Positions 50,471-58,252 of a DNA stretch of 64,000 nucleotides are shown one piece after another. Origin of the DNA: Gemmatimonadaceae bacterium. GTDB taxonomy: Bacteria > Gemmatimonadota > Gemmatimonadetes > Gemmatimonadales > Gemmatimonadaceae. Where the stretch lies: positions 62,001 to 126,000 of the forward strand of contig DATLTC010000100.1 in NCBI GenBank assembly GCA_035533755.1, read 5' to 3'. Each line of letters begins with the position of its first letter. Within the stretch, counting starts at the first letter, position 1. The position numbers and the translations under genes are program-made. The notes under the pieces are model-generated. The model made no database searches and was not told the origin of the DNA. It saw only the letters and a program-made list of their open reading frames with translations.

Positions 50471-51823
50471 TCAGGGCCGCCGGGGCCGCTTGAGGCCGTA
50501 CTCGCGAATCTTGCGATACAGGGTCTTGGGCGAGATGCCGAGGACGTCGGCCGCGTGCCCCTGGTGCCAGCCGGTGTGGGCGAGCACCGATTCGATGTGC
50601 CGCCGCTCGAGATCGCTGAGCGACACGCGGCTGCCGGGCAGGCCCGCGGCCAGCTTCACCTGGGTGATGGGCAGGTCGGCCGCCGAGAGCACCGGCCCGC
50701 GGTGCAGGAGCAGGGCGCGCTCGATGACGTTGCGCAGCTCGCGGATGTTGCCGGGCCATTCGTAGGCCTGAAGCATCTCCACGGCGTCGGGGGCGAGCGT
50801 GGGGGCTCCCTGGCCGCGGAACCGCTGCAGGAAGTGCTCGGCGAGCAGGGGAATGTCCACCACCCGCTCGCGGAGCGGCGGCAGCGCGATCGTCACGGTG
50901 TTGATGCGGTACAGCAGATCGCCGCGGAACTTGCCCTCGCCCACCAGCGTATCGAGGTCGCTGTTGGTGGCCGTGATGAGGCGGGTGTGGATCTCCACGC
51001 GCTGCATGCCGCCCAACCGGAAGTAGCTGCCGTGTTCGAGGGCGCGGAGCAACCGCCCCTGCATGCGCGATTCGAGTTCGCTCACCTCGTCCAGGTAGAG
51101 CGTGCCGTTGGTGGCCATCTCGAGGAAGCCGATCTTGCGCTCGGCGGCGCCGGCGAACGCGCCGCGCTCGTAGCCGAACAGCTCCGTCTCGAGATTCTGG
51201 TCGGACAGCATGGCGCAGTTGAGGTCCACGAACGAGCCCGATCGCTCCGAGAGGTGGTGGATGGCCCGCGCCACGAGATCCTTGCCCGTGCCCGACTCGC
51301 CGGTGATGAGCACCGGGGCGTCGCTGGGGGCCGCCTTCTCGATCACATCGAGCACCGCCTGCATGGGCGCGTAGCGCGTCTCGACCACGGGCGCGCCGTC
51401 GATCCGCGAGAGGCGCTGGTGCAGGAACTGGTTCTCGCGGGCGAGCTGCCGCTTCTCCCACGCCCGCTGCACCAGCACGTCGATCTCGGCCATCCGGTAC
51501 GGCTTGGTCATGTAGTCGTAGGCGCCGAGCTTCATGGCCGTGATCGCGTTGTCGATGGTGCCGTTGCCGGTGATGATGATGACCTCGGGCGGCGCGGGGT
51601 CCTCGCGGATCTGGCGCATGACCTCGAGGCCGTCGAGCTCGGGCATGACGATGTCGAGCAGGGCGACGTCGAACGACTCGGCGCGCATGGCTTCGAGCGC
51701 CTGGCGCCCGTCGGACGTGACGCGCACCGAGTGCCCGCGCCCGGCGAGGTACGAGGCCAGGATCTCGGCGAGCTTCTGCTCGTCCTCGGCGATCAGGATG
51801 CGAATGCCGTTGTCGTTGCTCAT
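50471..51823 (-). CDS. NtrC-family response regulator with altered sigma-54 loop (GAFAGA)
   Basis: 450 residues. Receiver 1-120 with Asp57. AAA+ domain about 145-375: Walker A GESGTGKD at 175-182, Walker B TLYLDEV with Asp245/Glu246. In place of GAFTGA it has Gly221-Ala-Phe-Ala224-Gly-Ala226, losing the Thr that contacts sigma-54. The second region is NSDLDTLVGEGKFRGDLLYR and arginine fingers of the LRERV type. C-terminal HTH of Fis type at about 410-445 (LERRHIESVLAHTGWHQGHA, then ADVLGISPKTLYRK). ATG at 51823 overlaps the partner kinase stop (ATGA). Confidence 0.92.
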   Translation of the reverse strand: MSNDNGIRILIAEDEQKLAEILASYLAGRGHSVRVTSDGRQALEAMRAESFDVALLDIVMPELDGLEVMRQIREDPAPPEVIIITGNGTIDNAITAMKLGAYDYMTKPYRMAEIDVLVQRAWEKRQLARENQFLHQRLSRIDGAPVVETRYAPMQAVLDVIEKAAPSDAPVLITGESGTGKDLVARAIHHLSERSGSFVDLNCAMLSDQNLETELFGYERGAFAGAAERKIGFLEMATNGTLYLDEVSELESRMQGRLLRALEHGSYFRLGGMQRVEIHTRLITATNSDLDTLVGEGKFRGDLLYRINTVTIALPPLRERVVDIPLLAEHFLQRFRGQGAPTLAPDAVEMLQAYEWPGNIRELRNVIERALLLHRGPVLSAADLPITQVKLAAGLPGSRVSLSDLERRHIESVLAHTGWHQGHAADVLGISPKTLYRKIREYGLKRPRRP

Positions 51824-53487
51824 CGCCCGGCCTCCTCGGGAAGCACGATCCTGAACACGGAGCCGTGGCCGAAGGTGCTGCTCACCTCGATGCGGCCACC
51901 GTGATCGGACACGATGGAATAGCACACCGACAGCCCCAGACCGGTCCCCCGCCCCACGGGCTTGGTGGTGAAGAACGGCTCGAAGATCCGGGGCAGATCC
52001 GCGCGCCGGATGCCCTCGCCCCGGTCCTCCACGTCGATCAGCACCGCCCCCGCCTCGCGGCTGGTGCGCACCTGGATCGTGCCGCGGTCGCGCATCGCGT
52101 CCATGGCGTTGAGGAGGAGCGCCATCACCACCTGGATGAGCTGCTCGTCGTTCCCGATCACCGGGGGGAGGTCGGGTTGCAGGGCGACGGCCACCTCGAG
52201 CTGCTTGAACCGCGCATGGTGGCCGAGCAGGAACAGCGTGCGCTCGACGATCTCGTTCACCGCCACGCGTTCGCGCTGGGCCGGCTTGGGCCGGCTGAAA
52301 TCGAGCACGCCGCCGACGATCGTGCTGCACCGATTCACCTCGTGCGCGATGAGGCCGAGCACGGCGTAGAGCTCGGGGACCAGGGCGTCGCCGCCCAGCG
52401 CGCCCTCCCGCACCCGCATGTCCAGCGATTCCGACGCGGCGGCGATCGTGGCCAGGGGATTGTTGATCTCGTGCATCACGCCCGCGGCCAGCGTGCCGAG
52501 CGCCGCGAGCTTCTCGGCCTGCGCGATGCGCGCCTCGGCCTGTTTCCAGTCGGTGATGTCCTCGCCGATCGTGATCGCGTGGGTGATCTCGCCGCCGCCG
52601 GTGCGCATGGGGATCTTGGTGAGGCGGTAGATGCGCGGCTCGCCGGTGGCGTTCGATTCGGTCTGGAACTGCTGGATCTCCCCCGTATCGAAGAGCTGCT
52701 GGAACTCGTGGCGGAGCACGTCGGCCGGCTGGCGGTGGAGCACGTCGAAGATCGTGTGGCCGAGGACTTCGGCCCGGGCCACGCCCTGCAGGCCCGTCTC
52801 ACGCTTGCTGTTCCAGGCGCGCACGCGGAAGTCGCGGTCGATGACGTAGAGCCCCACGGGCAGCGTATCGACGATGCGCTCGAAGAAGGCGCGCTGCTCG
52901 TCGATCTCGCGCGTGCCGGCGGCCACCGTTTCCTCGAGGCGATTGGCGCGCTCGGCCTGGGCGAGCATCGGCGCGAGCACGCTGCCCACGTCGTTCAGGA
53001 ACTTCCGCTGCGCGGCCGTGACGGCGTTCGCCAGGCGGACGACCAGGATGCCGCCGCGGCGTTCGCCCGCCCGGAGCGGCACGATGAACGGCGCGGTCGC
53101 GGAGCGCCGCCGCTCGCGGAGGGCGCGGGCCGCGAGCTCGATGGTGAGCCCATCGTCGCCGACCGCCCACGTCTGGCGGGGACCGGCCGGACGATCCACC
53201 CAGATGCTGCAGCCGCGGGCCCCGACCTCGCGCCGGACCGCACGCAGCGCGGCCGGAATGGCCCGGTCCAGATCCTCGCCGCGGGCGAACGCCTGCGCGA
53301 CGCGATGAAGCGCATCGCCCGACCCACGCGCGGGCGTGGCCGTCCTGGGGCGCGCCGGCGGTCGAGCACTGGAGGAGCGAGAGAGGCGAGGCAGGGGCGA
53401 ACTCCGGCGGGATAGGATTCGCAAGCTACGGCGCCGCGGGGGAACGGACAAGATGACCGATCCCCCGCGGCGGTAATCCAGATACAC
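51820..53487 (-). CDS. Cytoplasmic GAF-PAS histidine kinase (NtrB-like)
   Basis: Partner of the NtrC-type regulator. No membrane segment. After an Arg/Ser/Pro-rich first 55 residues (which may be untranslated; the GTG at 53487 is uncertain), a GAF-like domain spans about 60-190 (ARGCSIWVDRPAGPRQTWAV). A PAS domain about 205-320 (FFERIVDTLPVGLYVIDRDF, RAWNSKRETGLQGV) follows, then a dimerisation helix with His in LAAGVMHEINNPLATIAAAS and ATPase with LLLNAMDAMRD and VGRGTGLGLSVCYSIV. 555 residues in the longest form. It starts 6 bases after the peroxiredoxin stop. Confidence 0.9.
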   Translation of the reverse strand: MYLDYRRGGSVILSVPPRRRSLRILSRRSSPLPRLSRSSSARPPARPRTATPARGSGDALHRVAQAFARGEDLDRAIPAALRAVRREVGARGCSIWVDRPAGPRQTWAVGDDGLTIELAARALRERRRSATAPFIVPLRAGERRGGILVVRLANAVTAAQRKFLNDVGSVLAPMLAQAERANRLEETVAAGTREIDEQRAFFERIVDTLPVGLYVIDRDFRVRAWNSKRETGLQGVARAEVLGHTIFDVLHRQPADVLRHEFQQLFDTGEIQQFQTESNATGEPRIYRLTKIPMRTGGGEITHAITIGEDITDWKQAEARIAQAEKLAALGTLAAGVMHEINNPLATIAAASESLDMRVREGALGGDALVPELYAVLGLIAHEVNRCSTIVGGVLDFSRPKPAQRERVAVNEIVERTLFLLGHHARFKQLEVAVALQPDLPPVIGNDEQLIQVVMALLLNAMDAMRDRGTIQVRTSREAGAVLIDVEDRGEGIRRADLPRIFEPFFTTKPVGRGTGLGLSVCYSIVSDHGGRIEVSSTFGHGSVFRIVLPEEAGR

Positions 53488-53493
53488 GCGGCG

Positions 53494-53967
53494 CTACTTG
53501 AGCTTGGCGATTTCGGCGAAGATTTCCGAATTCTGGCGCCGATCGCCCGGCTTGGCTTCGACGTGAGCCCAGCGGACGATGCCGCTCCGATCGATGAGGA
53601 AGTACGCGCGGTTGGAGTAGAAGCGATCCTCGATCAGAGTGCCATAGGCGCGCGATACGTCGCGCTTGAAATCACTGAGGAGATCGGCCTTCATGGCGTG
53701 TTTCAGCTTGAACTCCTGGAGGCTGTTCACGGAGTCGACGCTGATCGGGAGGATGACCACGTCCCGGGAGGCGAACTGATCGTAGTCGTCGCGCATGTCG
53801 CACAACTCGGAGGTGCAGACGCTGGTGAAGGCCAGCGGGAAGAAGGCCAGCAGCACGTTGCCGCCGCGGAGCGCCGAGAGGGTGACGGGTTGTCCGGAGG
53901 TGGAGGCGAGCGTGAAATCGGGGGCGGTCTGGCCGGCGGTCGGGACTGGAGCGATGGTGTTGGACAT
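53494..53967 (-). CDS. Peroxiredoxin (BCP/AhpE type)
   Basis: Thiol peroxidase, cytoplasmic. 157 residues from ATG at 53967 (MSNTIAPVPTAGQTAPDFTL). The active site is FFPLAFTSVCTSELCDMRDD, with peroxidatic Cys51 and a likely resolving Cys56 five residues later, as in the BCP/PrxQ group. The conserved Arg lies downstream in DRFYSNRAYFLID. Its gene heads a run with two two-component pairs, so oxidative stress could be the theme. trxB (24701) may reduce it via thioredoxin. Confidence 0.92.
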   Translation of the reverse strand: MSNTIAPVPTAGQTAPDFTLASTSGQPVTLSALRGGNVLLAFFPLAFTSVCTSELCDMRDDYDQFASRDVVILPISVDSVNSLQEFKLKHAMKADLLSDFKRDVSRAYGTLIEDRFYSNRAYFLIDRSGIVRWAHVEAKPGDRRQNSEIFAEIAKLK

Positions 53968-54072
53968 GGGCGGTGGGATGAAGGACGAGGGGACGGACGG
54001 GGCCGGCAAACGAACGCGAGGACCGCGGGCGGAATCGGCGCGCGGTCCTCGCGTGGTCCGGCCGGACGGCCA

Positions 54073-54145
<73 letters not shown>

Positions 54146-54158
54146 GAGTTGAACATCA

Positions 54159-54185
54159 AATATAAGCGGCTCGGTACCGTTGCAA
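54159..54185 (-). promoter_or_regulatory. Candidate promoter of tRNA-Ala
   Basis: TATATT at 54159-54164 (5 of 6), 13 bases before the tRNA 5' end; TTGCAA at 54180-54185 at 15-base spacing. It may also serve the peroxiredoxin and regulator genes. Confidence 0.5.
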
Positions 54186-54211
54186 CGACGCGGCGGTGCC
54201 GCGGGAAACAG

Positions 54212-54239
54212 GAGGGGCCCGGCGGCAGCCGGGCCCCTC
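54212..54239 (-). terminator. Hairpin after actF
   Basis: A 12-bp perfect stem (GAGGGGCCCGGC with its complement) and a 4-base loop, 33 bases after the actF stop. Only a weak TGTTTC follows on the minus strand. Confidence 0.6.
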
Positions 54240-54253
54240 GAACTGCGAACTCC

Positions 54254-54268
54254 GTCCTACCGTCCTAC
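54254..54268 (-). repeat. Second copy of the GTAGGAC repeat 15-mer
   Basis: GTCCTACCGTCCTAC on the plus strand, differing at one position from 16096-16110. On the minus strand it reads GTAGGACGGTAGGAC and begins 4 bases after the actF stop. An AGTTCG direct repeat follows. Confidence 0.6.
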
Positions 54269-54272
54269 CAGG

Positions 54273-55598
54273 CTACTCATGCGCCGGCAGCGGCTCCATC
54301 GTCTCGGGATCCACCGGCACCTGGATCTCGTCGCGATAGGGCGAGGTCATGGCGGTGAGGCGCATGCGCGGGAAGGCGTCCATGAACTTGATGTAGCACA
54401 GGCCCCAGAGGCCGAGGTACAGCGCCGCGACGCCGAGTTCCCAGACGCCGAACGGCGCCGAGGCGGTCACGCCGTACGCCGAGGGATAGACCTCGATGTA
54501 GCGCATGAGCCAGAGGCCCACGAGGCTGGACACCGCGAAGAAGAGGTGCGTGGGCCGGTACATCTTGGCGGCCTTGGAGATCAACCCGAAGAACGGCAAC
54601 ACGAACGCGAGACAGACCGACGCGACGGTGATCACCATCCACGGGTGGATCAGCCGGAGGCGCATGAAGAACGTCTCGTCGCCCATGTTCCCGTACCAGA
54701 TCACGAGATACTGGCCGAACGTCAGGTAGCCCCAGAACGCGGTGAACGCGAAGCAGAGCTTGCCGAGGTCGTGGATCTGCTTGTCGGTGATCAGGTCCTC
54801 GGCGTTCAGGTATTTCCGCCAGGCGTGCACGAGAAGGGTGAGCACCATGAACGCCGAGAGCCAGGCGCCCATGAAGAACCACCAGCTGTAGAGCGTGCTC
54901 ACGAAGTGGAGGCTCAGGCCCATGGAGAGGTCCCAGGCCAGCACCGACCAGCCGTAGCCGTAGAGCAGCACCATCGCCACGGCGAGCTTGCCGTGCAGGG
55001 AGTGCGTGCGGTGGATCTCGCGGCGCTCGTCGCCGAACCCGCGCCGCATCCGGGCGCGGATGCCGGCGGCCCACGGGGCGCCCGCCTCGGGAATCTGCGC
55101 CACGTCCAGTCGCACCGAGCGATACACGAACCAGATCGAGAGGATCGTGAGGAGACCGTAGATCACGATGTCCCGCACGGTCAGGAAGAGCGGGTTGAAA
55201 TAGGTGGCCCGCTCGGGGTTCGGATACGCCTGGTGCGCCCACGGGAAGATGTACCCCTTGCCCACGAACAGGCTGACGAGCAGGAATACGAATGCCACGG
55301 GCAGGAAGGCCACGTAGCCTTCCGCCATGCGCACCACGGGACGCGACCAGCGCGCCGTGGTGATGCGCTGGACGGCGACGATCGTCGCGCCGGCGGACGT
55401 GAGCCCGGCAAAGAACAGCCAGTTGAACTGCCAGGCGTGCCACACGCGCTCGGGGGCCAGGAACAGGCCGGCCGCGAACACGAGCGCGCCGACGGCGGCG
55501 AGCGCGAGCGAGAGCGTGGTGAGCGATCTGGGGAGCGGCTTGCTGGTGGCCGCCAGGATTTCGTCGCGCGTCGGCACGCGGGGAGGATGGAGGCTCAC
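54273..55598 (-). CDS. actF: Alternative Complex III subunit ActF
   Basis: Second NrfD-like quinone-site membrane subunit of the quinol:cytochrome c oxidoreductase. 441 residues with about ten segments, including LAVAMVLLYGYGWSVLAWDL, LYSWWFFMGAWLSAFMVLTL and FTAFWGYLTFGQYLVIWYGN. Soluble ends are short. ATG at 55598 overlaps the ActE stop (ATGA). It is the last act gene; a terminator hairpin and a tRNA follow. NrfD-like members are easily confused, but order and length support ActF. Confidence 0.92.
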   Translation of the reverse strand: MSLHPPRVPTRDEILAATSKPLPRSLTTLSLALAAVGALVFAAGLFLAPERVWHAWQFNWLFFAGLTSAGATIVAVQRITTARWSRPVVRMAEGYVAFLPVAFVFLLVSLFVGKGYIFPWAHQAYPNPERATYFNPLFLTVRDIVIYGLLTILSIWFVYRSVRLDVAQIPEAGAPWAAGIRARMRRGFGDERREIHRTHSLHGKLAVAMVLLYGYGWSVLAWDLSMGLSLHFVSTLYSWWFFMGAWLSAFMVLTLLVHAWRKYLNAEDLITDKQIHDLGKLCFAFTAFWGYLTFGQYLVIWYGNMGDETFFMRLRLIHPWMVITVASVCLAFVLPFFGLISKAAKMYRPTHLFFAVSSLVGLWLMRYIEVYPSAYGVTASAPFGVWELGVAALYLGLWGLCYIKFMDAFPRMRLTAMTSPYRDEIQVPVDPETMEPLPAHE

Positions 55599-56341
55599 GG
55601 CTGCCGTCCCTTCTTCGAAGTGTCCGCAGGCGCCGGCACGCGGACGATCGCGTGCTGCGCCGAGTCGAGGGGCAGGCCGGCCTGCGAGCCGGTCTGGATG
55701 TAATACGGCGCGGGACGGGTCGGTCCCATCTGCGTGACGCCGGGCAGCGTGGCGCCGGTCTCACCGGGCTTGCCGAGGGGGCCGGTGGCCACGGTCACGC
55801 CGGGCAGCTTGCCCTGCAGGGCGCGAATGTAGTTCACGATGTCCCAGCGATCGGGCTCTTCGATGCGGTTGTACGTGGGCATGATGCCGCGGCCGTTGCG
55901 GATCATGCCGAAGATGTAGCCATCCGACAGGCTCTTGGCGTGATCGGACGTGAGCGGCATGGGCACCATGCCGTACTTGGTGGCGATGCCGTCGCCGGCG
56001 CCGGCGAAGCCATGGCACACCGAGCAGTTGATGGCGAAGTACTTGTGGCCGTTGGCCAGCGAGCGGGCGTCGGGCGCCACGGGATTCTTGATGCCCGACA
56101 TCGAGTCGATGGTAGTGGGCAGCTGGGCCCGGCTGTAGATGAAGCCCGGCGCCGCCGTGCCGTACACCGACACTGAATTCTGCGGATTGCCGCGGGGCGG
56201 AATCGTGTCGGACGCGCTCTGCCACGGATGGATGCTCGGTTGCCGCTTCATGTCGGTGAACCAGGAGCACCCCGAGAGCATCAGGGCGGCATACCCGAAC
56301 GCGGCGATGCGCATCGCCTGGCGCGGGAGACTAGCGCTCAT
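55595..56341 (-). CDS. actE: Alternative Complex III subunit ActE (lipoprotein cytochrome c)
   Basis: Monoheme cytochrome c attached to the membrane by a lipid. Signal MSASLPRQAMRIAAFGYAAL ends with lipidated Cys25 in LSGC. Heme motif CSVCH in KYFAINCSVCHGFAGAGDG, and axial Met in the GRGIMPTYNRI segment. 248 residues with a proline-rich C-terminal third. ATG at 56341 overlaps the ActD end by 11 bases; Met10 (56314) is an alternative. Confidence 0.92.
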   Translation of the reverse strand: MSASLPRQAMRIAAFGYAALMLSGCSWFTDMKRQPSIHPWQSASDTIPPRGNPQNSVSVYGTAAPGFIYSRAQLPTTIDSMSGIKNPVAPDARSLANGHKYFAINCSVCHGFAGAGDGIATKYGMVPMPLTSDHAKSLSDGYIFGMIRNGRGIMPTYNRIEEPDRWDIVNYIRALQGKLPGVTVATGPLGKPGETGATLPGVTQMGPTRPAPYYIQTGSQAGLPLDSAQHAIVRVPAPADTSKKGRQP

Positions 56342-56831
56342 GCCGCACCTCCGTCGCGCCGTGCCGGCGGAGCAGGTCGGCGGCCGCGTCGGCGCGGGCC
56401 GGGGTGGTCTCGACCCACACGCCGAAGTGCCCACCGCTGAACCGCGGGTCGTAGCCCACGGTGGTGGTGAGCCGCGGCACGCGCGCATTGGCGAACATGC
56501 CGAACACCGTGGCCAGCGAGCCGACGAGCACCATGACCTCGAAGCCGTAGATCGTGTACGGCACCCAGGCCACGATGGCTTTTCCGCCGACCACGAGGGG
56601 CCAGTAGCGGGACACCCAGACCCAGATCCAGTAGCCGAACGAGCAGCCGAGCAGGCCGCCGATGAGGGTCCACCGGCGCACGTGGCTCTCCGGCCGGGCC
56701 AGCAGCTCGTCGAACTCGTGGCGCGGCGTGGGCGTGTACACCGTGATCTCGCCGAACCGCTCCTTCTTCAGGTCTTCCACCGCATGCACGGCGGAATCCA
56801 ATTCGTGAAAGGCCCCGATGACGCCTTGCAT
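56331..56831 (-). CDS. actD: Alternative Complex III subunit ActD (DUF3341)
   Basis: Two-segment membrane subunit. 166 residues starting MQGVIGAFHELDSAVHAVED, then EITVYTPTPRHEFDELLARP, TM1 near 55-78 (WTLIGGLLGCSFGYWIWVWV), TM2 near 92-115, and C-terminal YDPRFSGGHFGVWVETTPAR. ATG at 56831 overlaps the ActC stop (TGATG), which fixes the start. Confidence 0.93.
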   Translation of the reverse strand: MQGVIGAFHELDSAVHAVEDLKKERFGEITVYTPTPRHEFDELLARPESHVRRWTLIGGLLGCSFGYWIWVWVSRYWPLVVGGKAIVAWVPYTIYGFEVMVLVGSLATVFGMFANARVPRLTTTVGYDPRFSGGHFGVWVETTPARADAAADLLRRHGATEVRHER

Positions 56832-58240
56832 CAGTGGGCTCCTCCGTCCGCGGTCTCGTGCTTCATGCGCGCCGGGATGAGTTCCTTGAATTCCGAGATC
56901 GCGATCGTGGGCATCTGCTTGATGAACAGCAGGAACCACATGAAGAACCAGCCGAAGCTCCCGAGCAGGATGGCGTAGTCCACCCACGTGGGCGCGTAGC
57001 TGCCCCACTGCCAGGGCTCGAACTCATGGGACAGCGAGGGCACGACGATCACGAACCGCTCGAACCACATGCCGAGGTTGATGAACAGCGACAGGATGAA
57101 CAGCCAGGTCGTGTTGCGGCGCAGCTTCTGGGAGAAGAGCGACAGCGGGAGCACGGTGTTGCAGATCAGCATGATCCACGCCGCCCACGCCCACTGGCCG
57201 AACACGCGATTGTACCAGAACTCCTGCTCCACGCTGTTGCCGCCGAGCCACCCCATCTGGAACTCGGTGAGGTAGGCGAGCCCGACCACCAGCGACGTGA
57301 ACAGGCACAGCTTGGCCGCGGCGTCGAGGTCGTTGAGCGTGATGTAGTGCTGGAGCTTGAAGAACTTGCGCAGCGGGATGACGATCGTGAACACCATCCC
57401 GATGCCGGAGAAGATGGCGCCGGCCACGAAGTACGGGGGGAAGATCGTGGCGTGCCAGCCCGGCGTGTTGGCCATGGCGAAGTCGAACGACACGACGGAG
57501 TGCACGGAGAGCACGAGCGGCGTGGCGAACGCGGCCAGGAACAGGTACGCCCGCGCGAAGTGGCGCCACTCCCGATCGGAGTTGCGCCATCCCATGGCGA
57601 GCACGGCGAAGAGGCGCTGGCGGATGGGGTTCTTCTCGCGATCCCGGATGACGGCGAAGTCGGGAATGAGTCCGACATAGAGGAAGGTGGCCGACACCGT
57701 GAGGTAGGTCAGGATGGCGAAGACGTCCCACACCAACGGGCTTTTGGGGTTGGGCCAGATCATGCGCCAGTTCGGATACGGAATCAGATAGAAGAACTTC
57801 CACGGCCGCCCGAGGTGCAGGATCGGGAACAGGCCGGCCGTCATCACCGCGAACACCGTCATCGCCTCGGACACGCGATAGATGCTGGTGCGGAATCCGG
57901 CCCGGAACAGATAGAGGATGGCGGAGATCAGCGTGCCAGCGTGGCCGATACCGACCCAGAACACGAAGCTGACGATGTAGACGCCCCACATCACCGGCGG
58001 GTGGTACCCGGCGGCGCCCAGGCCCGTGTAGATCTGGTAGATCCACGTCCCCGCCCCGATCAGGAGGCAGAGGATCGCCACGGCGAGCATGGCGAACCAC
58101 CCGAGCGTGGGACGCAGGGTGGCGACGATCTCGCGATCCACCTGTTCGTAGGTCTTGATCGCCGGAAAGTGCACATCCGCCGAAGCGACGTTGGGGCGGA
58201 GCTCGTCGGCCGGCGGGAAGGGCGCGGCAGTCGTGGCCAT
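56831..58240 (-). CDS. actC: Alternative Complex III subunit ActC (NrfD-like)
   Basis: Membrane subunit with a quinol site and a proposed proton path. 469 residues, about ten segments: MLAVAILCLLIGAGTWIYQI, VSFVFWVGIGHAGTLISAIL, LHLGRPWKFFYLIPYPNWRM, SVVSFDFAMANTPGWHATIF and LPLSLFSQKLRRNTTWLFIL. The HxGR and GIGHAGT motifs are typical. It follows actB by 12 bases. Confidence 0.93.
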   Translation of the reverse strand: MATTAAPFPPADELRPNVASADVHFPAIKTYEQVDREIVATLRPTLGWFAMLAVAILCLLIGAGTWIYQIYTGLGAAGYHPPVMWGVYIVSFVFWVGIGHAGTLISAILYLFRAGFRTSIYRVSEAMTVFAVMTAGLFPILHLGRPWKFFYLIPYPNWRMIWPNPKSPLVWDVFAILTYLTVSATFLYVGLIPDFAVIRDREKNPIRQRLFAVLAMGWRNSDREWRHFARAYLFLAAFATPLVLSVHSVVSFDFAMANTPGWHATIFPPYFVAGAIFSGIGMVFTIVIPLRKFFKLQHYITLNDLDAAAKLCLFTSLVVGLAYLTEFQMGWLGGNSVEQEFWYNRVFGQWAWAAWIMLICNTVLPLSLFSQKLRRNTTWLFILSLFINLGMWFERFVIVVPSLSHEFEPWQWGSYAPTWVDYAILLGSFGWFFMWFLLFIKQMPTIAISEFKELIPARMKHETADGGAH

Positions 58241-58252
58241 ACTGGGCGCTCC

